Below are positions 6,176-12,785 of a stretch of 13,448 bases of DNA, piece after piece; within the stretch, counting starts at the first letter, position 1, and the number at the start of each line of letters is the position of its first letter. A model generated the notes under the pieces. That model saw only the letters and a program-made list of their open reading frames with translations. It was not told the origin of the DNA and did not search any database. The position numbers and the translations under genes are program-made. The stretch spans positions 1 through 13,448 of the forward strand of contig JAITED010000160.1 of the NCBI GenBank assembly GCA_031282235.1, given 5' to 3'. This stretch comes from Propionibacteriaceae bacterium (lineage in GTDB: Bacteria; Actinomycetota; Actinomycetes; Propionibacteriales; Propionibacteriaceae).

Positions 6176-8467
6176 CTACTTACGTCTCCCGCCATATCTG
6201 GTACGTTCACCGCCGTCGGCAGCAACCTGAGTGGCCACCGGCTCGTCGTGACGCACGTAACCGCGACCGCCACAGTGCTCGCAGGGCACGGTGAACGCCT
6301 CGGCCAACCCAATCCCGATACGCTTCCTGGTCAGCTGCACCAACCCCAAACTGGTGATTTCGCTCACCTGATGTCGGGTGCGGTCGCGCCCTAAACACTC
6401 CACTAACCGCCGCAACAGCAGTTCGCGGTTGCCCGGTAGCACCATGTCGATGAAGTCAATCACCACGATGCCACCCAAATCCCTAAGCCGCAGTTGCCGT
6501 ACAATCTCCTCCGCAGCCTCTAGGTTGTTGCGGGTGATGGTCTCCTCCAGATTGCCGCCGGAGCCGGTGAAACGCCCAGTGTTTACGTCAATCACCGTCA
6601 TCGCCTCGGTGCGGTCGATGATGAGGGAACCGCCAGAGGGCAGGAACACCTTGCGCTCCAAGGCTTTCGCTATCTGCTCATCAATACGATGCCGCGCGAA
6701 AAGGTCACCCTGACTCGCACTATCCCACCGTATTAAACGGCTCTTGAGATGGGGAGCGATGTAGTTTACGTACTCAGACACCGAATCGTAGGCGTCCTCT
6801 GCCTGCGCGTTGCCAGCCACCACCAACTGCGCAAAATCTTCCGTGAACAAATCCCGGACGATACGCAGCGTGAGGTCGGGTTCGGAGTACAACAACTGTG
6901 GTGCCTGCCCGGTCTGGGCTTTGCGCGCAATCACATCCCATTGGGCGTGTAGCCGCTCCACGTCGTGCACTAACTCCTCTTGCGCGGCCCCCTCAGCGGC
7001 GGTACGTATGACGACGGACGCGCCGCCGGTCACCACTTCGCTCAAGATACGCTTCAGACGCGCGCGTTCCCGTTCTGGCAGTTTGCGCGACACCCCGGAG
7101 AGGTGCCCCGCTGGTGCGTATACAACGTAGCGCCCCGGCAGCGAGATATGCCCGGTGAGCCTAGCCCCCTTGGTGCCGATGGGGTCTTTGGAAACCTGCA
7201 CCAAAACAGCTTGTCCGGGCTGGAATACGTTCTCCATCAGCCGGTCGCTGCCCTGTTCCCCGAACGATTCCCAATCCACCTCACCGGCGTATAGCACTGC
7301 GTTGCGGGAACGGCCAATGTCAACAAAGACCGCCTCCATGCTGGGCAGTACGTTCTGCACCCGACCGAGATAGATGTTGCCGATGAGGGAGGACGATGAG
7401 GCGCGGTCTACGTAGTGTTCCACCAACATGCCATCCTCTAGCACCGCGATTTGGTTGTAGCTATCGCGTTGCCGAATCAGCATCTGGCGCTCCACCGACT
7501 CGCGCCTAGCCAAAAACTCGGCTTCGGTGAGTATCGGGGCTTTACGCCCGGAAGCGCGCCCCTCTTTGCGGCGCTGCCGTTTCGCCTCTAGGCGCGTGGA
7601 ACCCTCTATGCCGCTCACTTCGTCAGATGTGACATCTAACGCTTTGGTGCGTGGCTCCCGGACGCGGACGACAATCTCATTTGAGTCCTCCTCCGTCCCG
7701 TTCGCATCCGCCCCGAGCCGCCGCCTACGTCGCCTGCGCCGCCGACCGTTGCCCTCGGAGATGATTTCGTCGTCATTTTCTGACGCATCTGTGGCCGCAT
7801 CTGAAGCATCGTTTGACGCAGTTTCGCCGTCGTTATCGCCAAAACCAGCCTCGCCGTTAGCGCCATCAGCGCCACCCCGGTGCCTACGCCGCCCACCGCG
7901 CCGCCTACGCCGTCTGCCGGTGGCGTATTCGTCCTCAGCTTCGCCCTCGCCATCATGGCTATCGTTCGCGTCGTCCGCTGCGATGGTGAGCGCCAGATTG
8001 TTGAGCGCCGCATCCCGTTCCGCCTCATTCACTTTGCGGCTCCGGCGGGTGCGCAGCGGTTTTACGCTCTCCAGCGCCGCTGCGATGTTGGAGTCGGCAG
8101 CGTCGCTGAGCGGCGCAGTCGTTACCTCCGGGGCGGGCGCTGTGGCCGTATCAACATCTGTCGCTCGGGATGCGCTCACGCTACGTTTCCGGGTGCGTTT
8201 GGGGGCTACGGTGGCTGCGAGGGGTTGTTCCGCTGCGTCGCCAACGTTGCTGAAAAGCGTTTCCACTGCTTCCGTAACCGCTGCTACCCGCTTGGCACGG
8301 GTACGTTTCGGCTTCTCCGGAGGCACTTCGGTGCCAATGGCTGCCGAGTCTTGGTTTACGTTTTGCGGTTCAGTGGTCGCATCTGCCACTGCGCTCTTGC
8401 GGACGCTACGCCGCCGCACTGGGCGCTCCACAGCCGCTACTACTGGGGTACTGATGTCATCGGGCAT
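6176..8467 (-). CDS. rne: Ribonuclease E/G family endoribonuclease with long N-terminal basic arm
   Basis: RNase E/G cuts single-stranded RNA, starting mRNA decay and processing rRNA and tRNA. Numbered from ATG 8467 (763 aa), residues 1-335 are low-complexity and probably disordered. Short basic motifs recur near 15-24, 52-60, 88-95 and 136-145 (R/K-P/L-K-R-T-R type), and two arginine blocks lie at 185-197 and 242-250 (nine Arg in a row). The catalytic core follows: S1 domain from about 345, metal-binding aspartates D627 in VIDVNTG and D671 in VIDFIDM, and zinc-link CEHC at 729-732. Only 31 residues follow the zinc link, so the small domain of E. coli RNase E is missing or nearly so. ATG 8467 has AGGAGG four bases upstream; a reading from 8545 would add 26 unrelated residues. 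Confidence 0.95.
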   Translation of the reverse strand: MPDDISTPVVAAVERPVRRRSVRKSAVADATTEPQNVNQDSAAIGTEVPPEKPKRTRAKRVAAVTEAVETLFSNVGDAAEQPLAATVAPKRTRKRSVSASRATDVDTATAPAPEVTTAPLSDAADSNIAAALESVKPLRTRRSRKVNEAERDAALNNLALTIAADDANDSHDGEGEAEDEYATGRRRRRRGGRRRHRGGADGANGEAGFGDNDGETASNDASDAATDASENDDEIISEGNGRRRRRRRRRLGADANGTEEDSNEIVVRVREPRTKALDVTSDEVSGIEGSTRLEAKRQRRKEGRASGRKAPILTEAEFLARRESVERQMLIRQRDSYNQIAVLEDGMLVEHYVDRASSSSLIGNIYLGRVQNVLPSMEAVFVDIGRSRNAVLYAGEVDWESFGEQGSDRLMENVFQPGQAVLVQVSKDPIGTKGARLTGHISLPGRYVVYAPAGHLSGVSRKLPERERARLKRILSEVVTGGASVVIRTAAEGAAQEELVHDVERLHAQWDVIARKAQTGQAPQLLYSEPDLTLRIVRDLFTEDFAQLVVAGNAQAEDAYDSVSEYVNYIAPHLKSRLIRWDSASQGDLFARHRIDEQIAKALERKVFLPSGGSLIIDRTEAMTVIDVNTGRFTGSGGNLEETITRNNLEAAEEIVRQLRLRDLGGIVVIDFIDMVLPGNRELLLRRLVECLGRDRTRHQVSEITSLGLVQLTRKRIGIGLAEAFTVPCEHCGGRGYVRHDEPVATQVAADGGERTRYGGRRK

Positions 8468-8477
8468 ATGCCCTCCT
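8468..8477 (-). promoter_or_regulatory. Ribosome binding site deciding the rne start
   Basis: AGGAGG at 8477-8472 on the minus strand precedes ATG 8467 by four bases (GCAT). It fixes the start downstream of the longer open frame that begins at 8545. One base separates it from the stem-loop at 8479-8496. Confidence 0.7.
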
Positions 8478-8478
8478 A

Positions 8479-8496
8479 GCCCGCACAATAACGGGC
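8479..8496 (-). other. Stem-loop abutting the rne ribosome binding site
   Basis: GCCCG and CGGGC form a 5-bp G+C stem with an 8-nt loop (TTATTGTG on the minus strand). The 3' arm ends one base before AGGAGG, so folding or cleavage here could affect initiation on rne. Confidence 0.4.
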
Positions 8497-8502
8497 GGTA
8501 CG

Positions 8503-8518
8503 TCGCAGCGAACTGCGA
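8503..8518 (-). other. UUCG tetraloop hairpin in the rne leader
   Basis: On the minus strand TCGCAG, loop TTCG, CTGCGA form a perfect 6-bp stem with a UUCG loop. It lies six bases upstream of the stem-loop at the ribosome binding site. This is a compact RNA element on the transcribed strand of rne. Confidence 0.45.
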
Positions 8519-8594
8519 AAAGCCAACGGGACACGTAAGTCGCACACCCCCGCGGTCGAGTCAACCCGTCGCGGTAAGGCATACGCTGCGCGCA

Positions 8595-8631
8595 ACTCCG
8601 GGGAGTCAGGGTTTATTTAAGACCCCGAAGT
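8595..8631 (-). other. Nine-pair stem-loop between the DUF2344 gene and rne
   Basis: On the minus strand ACTTCGGGG (8631-8623) pairs with CCCCGGAGT (8603-8595), nine pairs with one G-U, around a 19-nt A/T-rich loop. There is no T-run after it, so an intrinsic terminator for the upstream genes is doubtful. It may instead belong to the rne leader. Confidence 0.35.
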
Positions 8632-8705
8632 GTTTCTAGTATGCCACACCTGCGTATAAACCGCCCACATAACACACCGACAAGCAGCGTTATTTAACTC
8701 AGAGC

Positions 8706-9407
8706 TTAAAGCGTGCCGTCTAAACCCTGCGCTAGCCGGGTGAGACGATACGCACTCCAGCTGGCTTTGTGCGTCTCTAGGGCAGTTAATACGTCGGAAG
8801 CGCGCACCAGCGGCTCGGTGTGGGCTAACACCATGACGGCGTTGTTTTCCTCCACCCGCAGCGTCCGTAATGCCGGTTTCACATCGATGGTTTTCAAGCC
8901 TTTACCGGTGGCGCGGGTGATGCAGGTAGTGGGAGCAGCGAGCAGCGCCGTCGCGGCGGCCGCTAATCCGGTGGGCGCGGTGAACTCCGCCAACCAGCGG
9001 GAGGCGGTCAGCTCTTTCGCGGTGGCCCCCCGCCCAGTGGGGGTGGCGGTGGTGAACACCACGCCCTGCAGCGTCACTGCGTTTAGGGCTTCCAGCAGCG
9101 CCTCCGGGTCGCATTCGGCGGCGAGCCCCAGTTCCAGAAACTCGGCCAGCGAGGAGTCGCCAGTGGGGGCGACGTTGAAGTGTGAGATACGTGGGTGTGG
9201 GCTGAAACCGGACGAGTACGCTAGCGGCACCCCCGCCCTGCGAAACATCCGCTCAAATGCCCTAGCCAAATCCCGATGGGAAGCGTAGGCCGCCGGGCCG
9301 GTTTTGGTGTAGCCCACCCGCAGCCACCCTACCGGGTCGGGGCGTCTGGTGGGGGGTTCCCGCCTAGCCATGTTTGCCCCCATACGTATTCCCATACGTG
9401 CCCCCAT
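8706..9407 (-). CDS. TIGR03936/DUF2344 family radical-SAM-linked protein
   Basis: The product (up to 233 aa) matches the DUF2344 family. After a basic N-terminus it reads RVGYTKTGPAAYASHRDLAR, then AFERMFRRAGVPLAYSSGFSPHP, AEFLELGL and DPEALLEALNAV, which is the family core. These proteins are encoded next to, or fused with, TIGR03960 radical SAM proteins; no biochemical activity is established to my knowledge. Four in-frame ATG codons at 9407, 9395, 9383 and 9371 are 12 bp apart inside a tandem repeat, so the first residues read MGARMGIRMGANMARRE. The true start could be any of these, and I list the longest. The first 44 bp overlap the radical SAM gene in another frame, implying coupled translation. 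It ends the folC run. Confidence 0.88.
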   Translation of the reverse strand: MGARMGIRMGANMARREPPTRRPDPVGWLRVGYTKTGPAAYASHRDLARAFERMFRRAGVPLAYSSGFSPHPRISHFNVAPTGDSSLAEFLELGLAAECDPEALLEALNAVTLQGVVFTTATPTGRGATAKELTASRWLAEFTAPTGLAAAATALLAAPTTCITRATGKGLKTIDVKPALRTLRVEENNAVMVLAHTEPLVRASDVLTALETHKASWSAYRLTRLAQGLDGTL

Positions 9408-9419
9408 GTTTGCCCCCGG
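9360..9419 (-). repeat. 12-bp tandem repeat spanning a gene overlap and four start codons
   Basis: On the minus strand five 12-bp units run from 9419 to 9360: CCGGGGGCAAAC, ATGGGGGCACGT, ATGGGAATACGT, ATGGGGGCAAAC and the diverged ATGGCTAGGCGG. Units two to five each begin with ATG, in frame with the DUF2344 gene, and each ATG has a G-rich stretch just upstream. In the radical SAM frame the same DNA gives the tail GGKH-GGTY-GNTY-GGKH-G-stop. Twelve bases is four codons, so gain or loss of a unit keeps both frames open. The repeat itself is seen directly. Confidence 0.85.
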
Positions 9420-11313
9420 CTCGGGTGGCCAACTCGATGTCCACCCCGAAGAATGGGCACACCCCGCAGCCGTTGCACCCCGCCCAGCGGCAATCCGGCA
9501 GGGAGGCCGCCACTAGGGAATCCTGATAGTCATCCCAGAGCCACTGCCTATCCAGCCCCAACTCCAGATGCTCCCACGGCAACACTTCGGCTGCGTCACG
9601 CTCCCGGGTGGTGTACCAAGCCACGTCCACCCCGGTGCCCGCTAGCGCCGTATTGGCGCAATCCATCCAGCGCTCAAAGTTGAAGTGTTCCCGCCAGCCG
9701 TCGAACATACCCCCGGCGCGCCACACCGCTGCGATGACCGCCCCCACGCGGCGGTCGCCCCGCGACAACAGCCCCTCTACTAGGGTGGGTTCGGCATCGG
9801 CGTAGCGCACGGTGATGGCGCGGCCACAGCTGCGGTCGGCGCGTACCTTATCTTTCAGAGCGCGCATCCGGCGGTACAGCGTCGGAATGTCGGCCCCAGC
9901 CGCCCACTGGAACGGGGTCATGGGTTTGGGGACGAAACCGCCGATGCTGATGGTGCAGGAGATGTCGCGTTGCCCAGACACTTGTCGCCCAGTTTCTATC
10001 ACCCGATGCGCCATGTCAGCGATGGCCAACACATCTTCATCGGTTTCGGTGGGCAGTCCACACATGAAATACAGCTTCACCGAACGCCAACCCTGCGAGA
10101 ACGCCGTATTCACAGTGGAGATTAGGTCGGCTTCGCTCACGTTCTTGTTGATGACGGCACGCAAGCGCTCAGTGCCACCCTCCGGGGCGAACGTCAACCC
10201 ACTACGCCGTCCATTCCGGGACAGTTCGGTCGCCAGTTCGATGTTAAACGCATCCACCCTAGTGGAGGGCAGGCTGAGTGAGGTGGTGGTGTCGGCGTAA
10301 CTATCCGCCAACCCGCGTACCAACTCAGAGATTTGGGAGTGGTCAGCGGACGACAAACTGAGGATGCCCACCTCGTCGTAGCCGGTGGCGGCCAAACCGC
10401 ACGCCGCCAACTGGGCGATGACTCCCGCGGAACGTTCCCGCACCGGTCGGGTAATCATGCCTGCCTGACAGAAGCGGCACCCCTGAGTGCAACCGCGAAA
10501 CACCTCAACCGAGTAGCGCTCGTGTACGGTCTCCGCTATCGGAACGATGGGGTGTTGCGGGTAGCGCCAAGTGTCCAACCCGGTGAGCACCCAACGCTCC
10601 GGGCGCTCTGGAACCCCAGCTTGATTAGGTGTGATGCTAGCGATAGCTCCGTTCGCGCCGTATTTCACATCGTAAAACGCTGGTACGTATACCCGCCCGG
10701 TTTTAGCGAATCTGAGCAGTAACCCCACTCTCCCGCCGGGCTTCCCCGCCAGTTTCCACTGCCTGGCCAACTCCGACAGTTCGATGACAGCCTGCTCCCC
10801 ATCCCCCAGAATGAAAGCGTCAATAAACGCTGCCATCGGTTCCGGGTTTACGGCGCAGTGCCCGCCCGCGACCACTATCGGGTCAGCGCTCCCCCGCTCG
10901 CTGGCAAGCAACGGCACCCCAGCCAAATCGAGCATCTCCAGCACGTTGGTGTAGCCCAGTTCTGTAGCCAGCGAGAATCCCCAGATGTCATACGCACGCA
11001 CCGGGTGATGGCTCTCTAACGTGAACTGCGGCACCCCCGCGCTCCGCATCAAACTCGCCAAATCCGGCCAAATCGTGTAGCTGCGCTCCGCAGCCGCCCA
11101 CGCTAGGCCGTTGATTATTTCGTATAGCACCGCCAACCCTTGATTGGGTTGCCCAATCTCGTAGGCATCCGGGTACGAAAGCACCCACCGTAGCGTCGTA
11201 TCCTCCCACGGTTTAACGCAGGAGTTGGCCTCACCGCCCACGTACTGCACCGGGCGGTGTACTTGGCGCAGCAGCGGCTCCAAAGCGGGAAATAGTGACT
11301 TAACCTCTGTCAT
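9364..11313 (-). CDS. TIGR03960 family B12-binding-type radical SAM protein
   Basis: This 649-aa protein has an N-terminal region like the cobalamin-binding fold of B12 radical SAM enzymes (about residues 40-180, including WGFSLATELGYTNVLEMLDLAGVP and VVAGGHCAVNPEP). A radical SAM core follows, with the iron-sulphur motif CTQGCRFC: C275, C279 and C282, spaced CX3CX2C. Radical SAM proteins use the cluster and S-adenosylmethionine to make a 5'-deoxyadenosyl radical. A C-terminal cysteine-rich segment, DCRWAGCNGCGVCP, may hold another metal site. The tail is glycine-rich and encoded by the 12-bp repeat. The substrate is unknown; the family usually pairs with DUF2344, which follows here with a 44-bp overlap. 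ATG 11313 lies 14 bp after folC and lacks a clear ribosome binding site. Confidence 0.9.
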   Translation of the reverse strand: MTEVKSLFPALEPLLRQVHRPVQYVGGEANSCVKPWEDTTLRWVLSYPDAYEIGQPNQGLAVLYEIINGLAWAAAERSYTIWPDLASLMRSAGVPQFTLESHHPVRAYDIWGFSLATELGYTNVLEMLDLAGVPLLASERGSADPIVVAGGHCAVNPEPMAAFIDAFILGDGEQAVIELSELARQWKLAGKPGGRVGLLLRFAKTGRVYVPAFYDVKYGANGAIASITPNQAGVPERPERWVLTGLDTWRYPQHPIVPIAETVHERYSVEVFRGCTQGCRFCQAGMITRPVRERSAGVIAQLAACGLAATGYDEVGILSLSSADHSQISELVRGLADSYADTTTSLSLPSTRVDAFNIELATELSRNGRRSGLTFAPEGGTERLRAVINKNVSEADLISTVNTAFSQGWRSVKLYFMCGLPTETDEDVLAIADMAHRVIETGRQVSGQRDISCTISIGGFVPKPMTPFQWAAGADIPTLYRRMRALKDKVRADRSCGRAITVRYADAEPTLVEGLLSRGDRRVGAVIAAVWRAGGMFDGWREHFNFERWMDCANTALAGTGVDVAWYTTRERDAAEVLPWEHLELGLDRQWLWDDYQDSLVAASLPDCRWAGCNGCGVCPFFGVDIELATRAGGKHGGTYGNTYGGKHG

Positions 11314-11327
11314 GACAATACTGAATG

Positions 11328-12632
11328 CTACCGCAGCAGGGCGCGTACCTCACCGGCCAGATATACGGAGCCGAGCACCAGCACGCCGCCCTCAGCTTCG
11401 GTCGCTAACTCCATAGCGGTCTCTAGGGCTTCGCTTACGTCGCGCACGGCTTCCACGCGCTCTGCCCCGAATATCTCGGTTGCCAGTTCGGCCAGTTCGG
11501 CGGTGCTTAACGCTCGGTCGGTGCCGCTCACCTGCGTACAGACCACCCGCGCCGCTAGCGGCGCGATGAGGCGTAATACGTCGGCCACTGCTTTATCGCG
11601 CATCATGGCAATGAGTACGGTCAGTGGCTGGACTTGGAACGCTGTGCTGAACGCCGCCAGCGTGGCTTGCACCCCGTGCGGGTTGTGGGCAGTGTCGATA
11701 ATCACCGGCGGTTCGGCGTTCACAATCTCTAGGCGGGCGGGGGCGCGTACCTCATCAAAAGCGTCAATTATCACTTCATCTAAGAGTTCCCGCCCCAACA
11801 ACGCCGACACCGCAGCCACCGCCAAAGTGGCGTTGCGCGCCATGTGTTCCCCGTGCAGCGGCAGGAATATCCCGGCGTGCTCGGCATCGCCGTTGCGCAG
11901 CGTAACCAGTTGGCCACCGATGGCGTTGCGGTGTTCAAGCAGCGCGAAATCGTCGCCCGCCAGCCTTACTTCCGCATCCTCGGCTTCGCAGCGCTCCAGC
12001 AGCACCGCCAGCGCCTCCGGGGCCTGCTCCGCGATGATTGCGGTGGTCTCCCACTTGATGATGCCCGCTTTCTCGGCGGCGATTTGGGCGATGGTGTCCC
12101 CCAGCAGGTGGGTGTGGTCTAGGTCGATGGGCGTGATGACCGCCACCGTGGCGTCGGCAACGTTGGTGGCATCCCAAGTGCCGCCCATACCGACCTCAAT
12201 CACCATCACGTCCACCGGAGCGTCCGCGAACGCGAGATACGCCAACCCGGTCATCACTTCAAAGAACGTCATGGGCACCCCGTCGATGGCCAGCGCGTCC
12301 ACCATCTCGACATACGGTTTGAGGTGCGCCCAGAGGTCATCAAACTCGTCATCCGAGATTGGCTCCCCGTCGATACAGATGCGTTCGGTGATGTTGTTCA
12401 AGTGCGGAGAGGTGAATCTTCCGGTGCGCAACCCCACCGACCGCAACAGCGCATCAACCATGATGGCGGTGGAGCCTTTGCCGTTAGTACCGGTGATCTG
12501 CACCACCGGAGCAGTGCGCTGCGGGTCTCCCAACAACTCCATGAGCGCCTGAATACGCCCCAGCGACCGCGCCACCTGATGCTCCGGCCACCGCTTAGTC
12601 AACTCCGCAGTAATCCGCTCATGTCTACTCAC
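11328..12632 (-). CDS. folC: Dihydrofolate synthase / folylpolyglutamate synthase FolC
   Basis: FolC adds glutamate to dihydropteroate to form dihydrofolate and then extends the polyglutamate tail of folates, using ATP in the cytosol. From GTG 12632 the product has 434 aa, typical of the family. It shows RWPEHQVARSLGRI at the N-terminus, the P-loop GTNGKGST at 48-55, TSPHL, the Mur-ligase-like segment IEVGMGGTWDATN (the family more often has GLGGRLDATN), DLDHTHLLGDT, EKAGIIK and the C-terminal-domain motif DTAHNPHG. I chose GTG 12632 because conserved sequence starts there and a TATGCT box lies six bases upstream, as in a leaderless transcript. A reading from GTG 12671 adds 13 residues without support. 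The TIGR03960 gene follows after 14 bp. Confidence 0.95.
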   Translation of the reverse strand: MSRHERITAELTKRWPEHQVARSLGRIQALMELLGDPQRTAPVVQITGTNGKGSTAIMVDALLRSVGLRTGRFTSPHLNNITERICIDGEPISDDEFDDLWAHLKPYVEMVDALAIDGVPMTFFEVMTGLAYLAFADAPVDVMVIEVGMGGTWDATNVADATVAVITPIDLDHTHLLGDTIAQIAAEKAGIIKWETTAIIAEQAPEALAVLLERCEAEDAEVRLAGDDFALLEHRNAIGGQLVTLRNGDAEHAGIFLPLHGEHMARNATLAVAAVSALLGRELLDEVIIDAFDEVRAPARLEIVNAEPPVIIDTAHNPHGVQATLAAFSTAFQVQPLTVLIAMMRDKAVADVLRLIAPLAARVVCTQVSGTDRALSTAELAELATEIFGAERVEAVRDVSEALETAMELATEAEGGVLVLGSVYLAGEVRALLR

Positions 12633-12644
12633 ATTGCAAGCATA
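12633..12644 (-). promoter_or_regulatory. Candidate -10 box giving a leaderless folC transcript
   Basis: TATGCT (12644-12639, minus strand) fits the actinobacterial TANNNT -10 pattern and ends six bases before GTG 12632. Transcription would then start at or next to the start codon. No ribosome binding site precedes this GTG, which agrees with a leaderless message. No good -35 is visible. Confidence 0.4.
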
Positions 12645-12681
12645 GATGATTCCACAACCTCCCCTCCCCACTACTCACTCT

Positions 12682-12692
12682 CCCTCGGAGGG
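12682..12692. other. Small inverted repeat in the divergent intergenic region
   Basis: CCCTC-G-GAGGG is a perfect 5+1+5 inverted repeat lying between the divergent starts of folC and the DsbA-like gene. It may be a protein-binding half-site pair or chance; nothing more can be said. Confidence 0.25.
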
Positions 12693-12748
12693 CGCAAACC
12701 CAACCCATCATGCTGCGTTAGACTCACAGAGCAGCCACAGCTTCGCCA

Positions 12749-12785
12749 TTGTTAAGCTCCATGGAGCGCCTAGTAGAGTGTGAGG
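12749..12785 (+). promoter_or_regulatory. Candidate promoter of the DsbA-like gene with palindrome in the spacer
   Basis: TTGTTA (12749-12754) and TAGAGT (12774-12779) are separated by 19 bp. The ATG at 12786 begins seven bases after the -10, where transcription should start, so the message may be leaderless. GAGG directly abuts the ATG and would be too close to act as a normal ribosome binding site. The spacer contains the perfect 12-bp palindrome GCTCCATGGAGC at 12756-12767. Confidence 0.4.
12756..12767. promoter_or_regulatory. Operator-like 12-bp palindrome
   Basis: GCTCCATGGAGC is a perfect palindrome between the -35 and -10 candidates. A dyad in a long 19-bp spacer is the layout used by MerR-type activators, but other regulators also bind such sites, and no regulator gene is present in the window. 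Confidence 0.35.

Larger units (their letters stand above)
8478..8705 (-). other. Non-coding interval and likely rne leader
   Basis: No gene is visible on either strand between the stop of the DUF2344 gene (8706) and the rne ribosome binding site. On the minus strand it contains three stem-loops (8595-8631, 8503-8518, 8479-8496) and weak promoter-like hexamers. These are TTGTCG at 8683-8678 with TTTATA at 8660-8655 (17-bp spacer), CATACT at 8643-8638, and a TTGACT at 8564-8559 without a clear -10. E. coli rne has a long structured leader used for autoregulation; a similar role here is inference. Confidence 0.4.

Noticed and set aside
5594..6394. 266-codon open frame on the plus strand
   Set aside because: It runs antisense through rpmA, rplU and the end of rne. 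All of these have strong family matches on the other strand.
8468..8545. 26-residue N-terminal extension of RNase E/G
   Set aside because: AGGAGG four bases before ATG 8467 marks the start, and the extension would translate the leader hairpins.
8604..8622. Possible intrinsic terminator after the DUF2344 gene
   Set aside because: The A/T-rich stretch is in the loop of the 8595-8631 stem, not after it, and no T-run follows on the minus strand.
7527..8639. 370-codon open frame on the plus strand
   Set aside because: It is the antisense shadow of the arginine/alanine-rich rne arm. The protein is Ser/Arg/Ala low complexity with no family motif, and the opposite strand encodes a clear RNase E/G.
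11308..11317. TGTCATGACA palindrome over the radical SAM start codon
   Set aside because: A 10-bp palindrome around an ATG is expected by chance in 13 kb, and no promoter elements surround it.
11503..12552. 349-codon open frame on the plus strand
   Set aside because: It lies wholly antisense to folC, is Ser/Ala/Thr-rich without motifs, and has no ribosome binding site of note.
12635..12645. Tiny reading frame M-L-A-M before folC that could be a leader peptide
   Set aside because: It is only four codons, it has no suitably spaced ribosome binding site, and its bases coincide with the likely -10 box.
12633..12671. 13-residue N-terminal extension of FolC from GTG 12671
   Set aside because: It has no family similarity, and the promoter-like TATGCT box lies inside it, so transcription probably begins after it.
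12693..12748. Possible small gene or RNA in the divergent intergenic region
   Set aside because: No open frame with a ribosome binding site and no stable long structure was seen; only a weak 5-bp GCTGC/GCAGC pair with a long loop.
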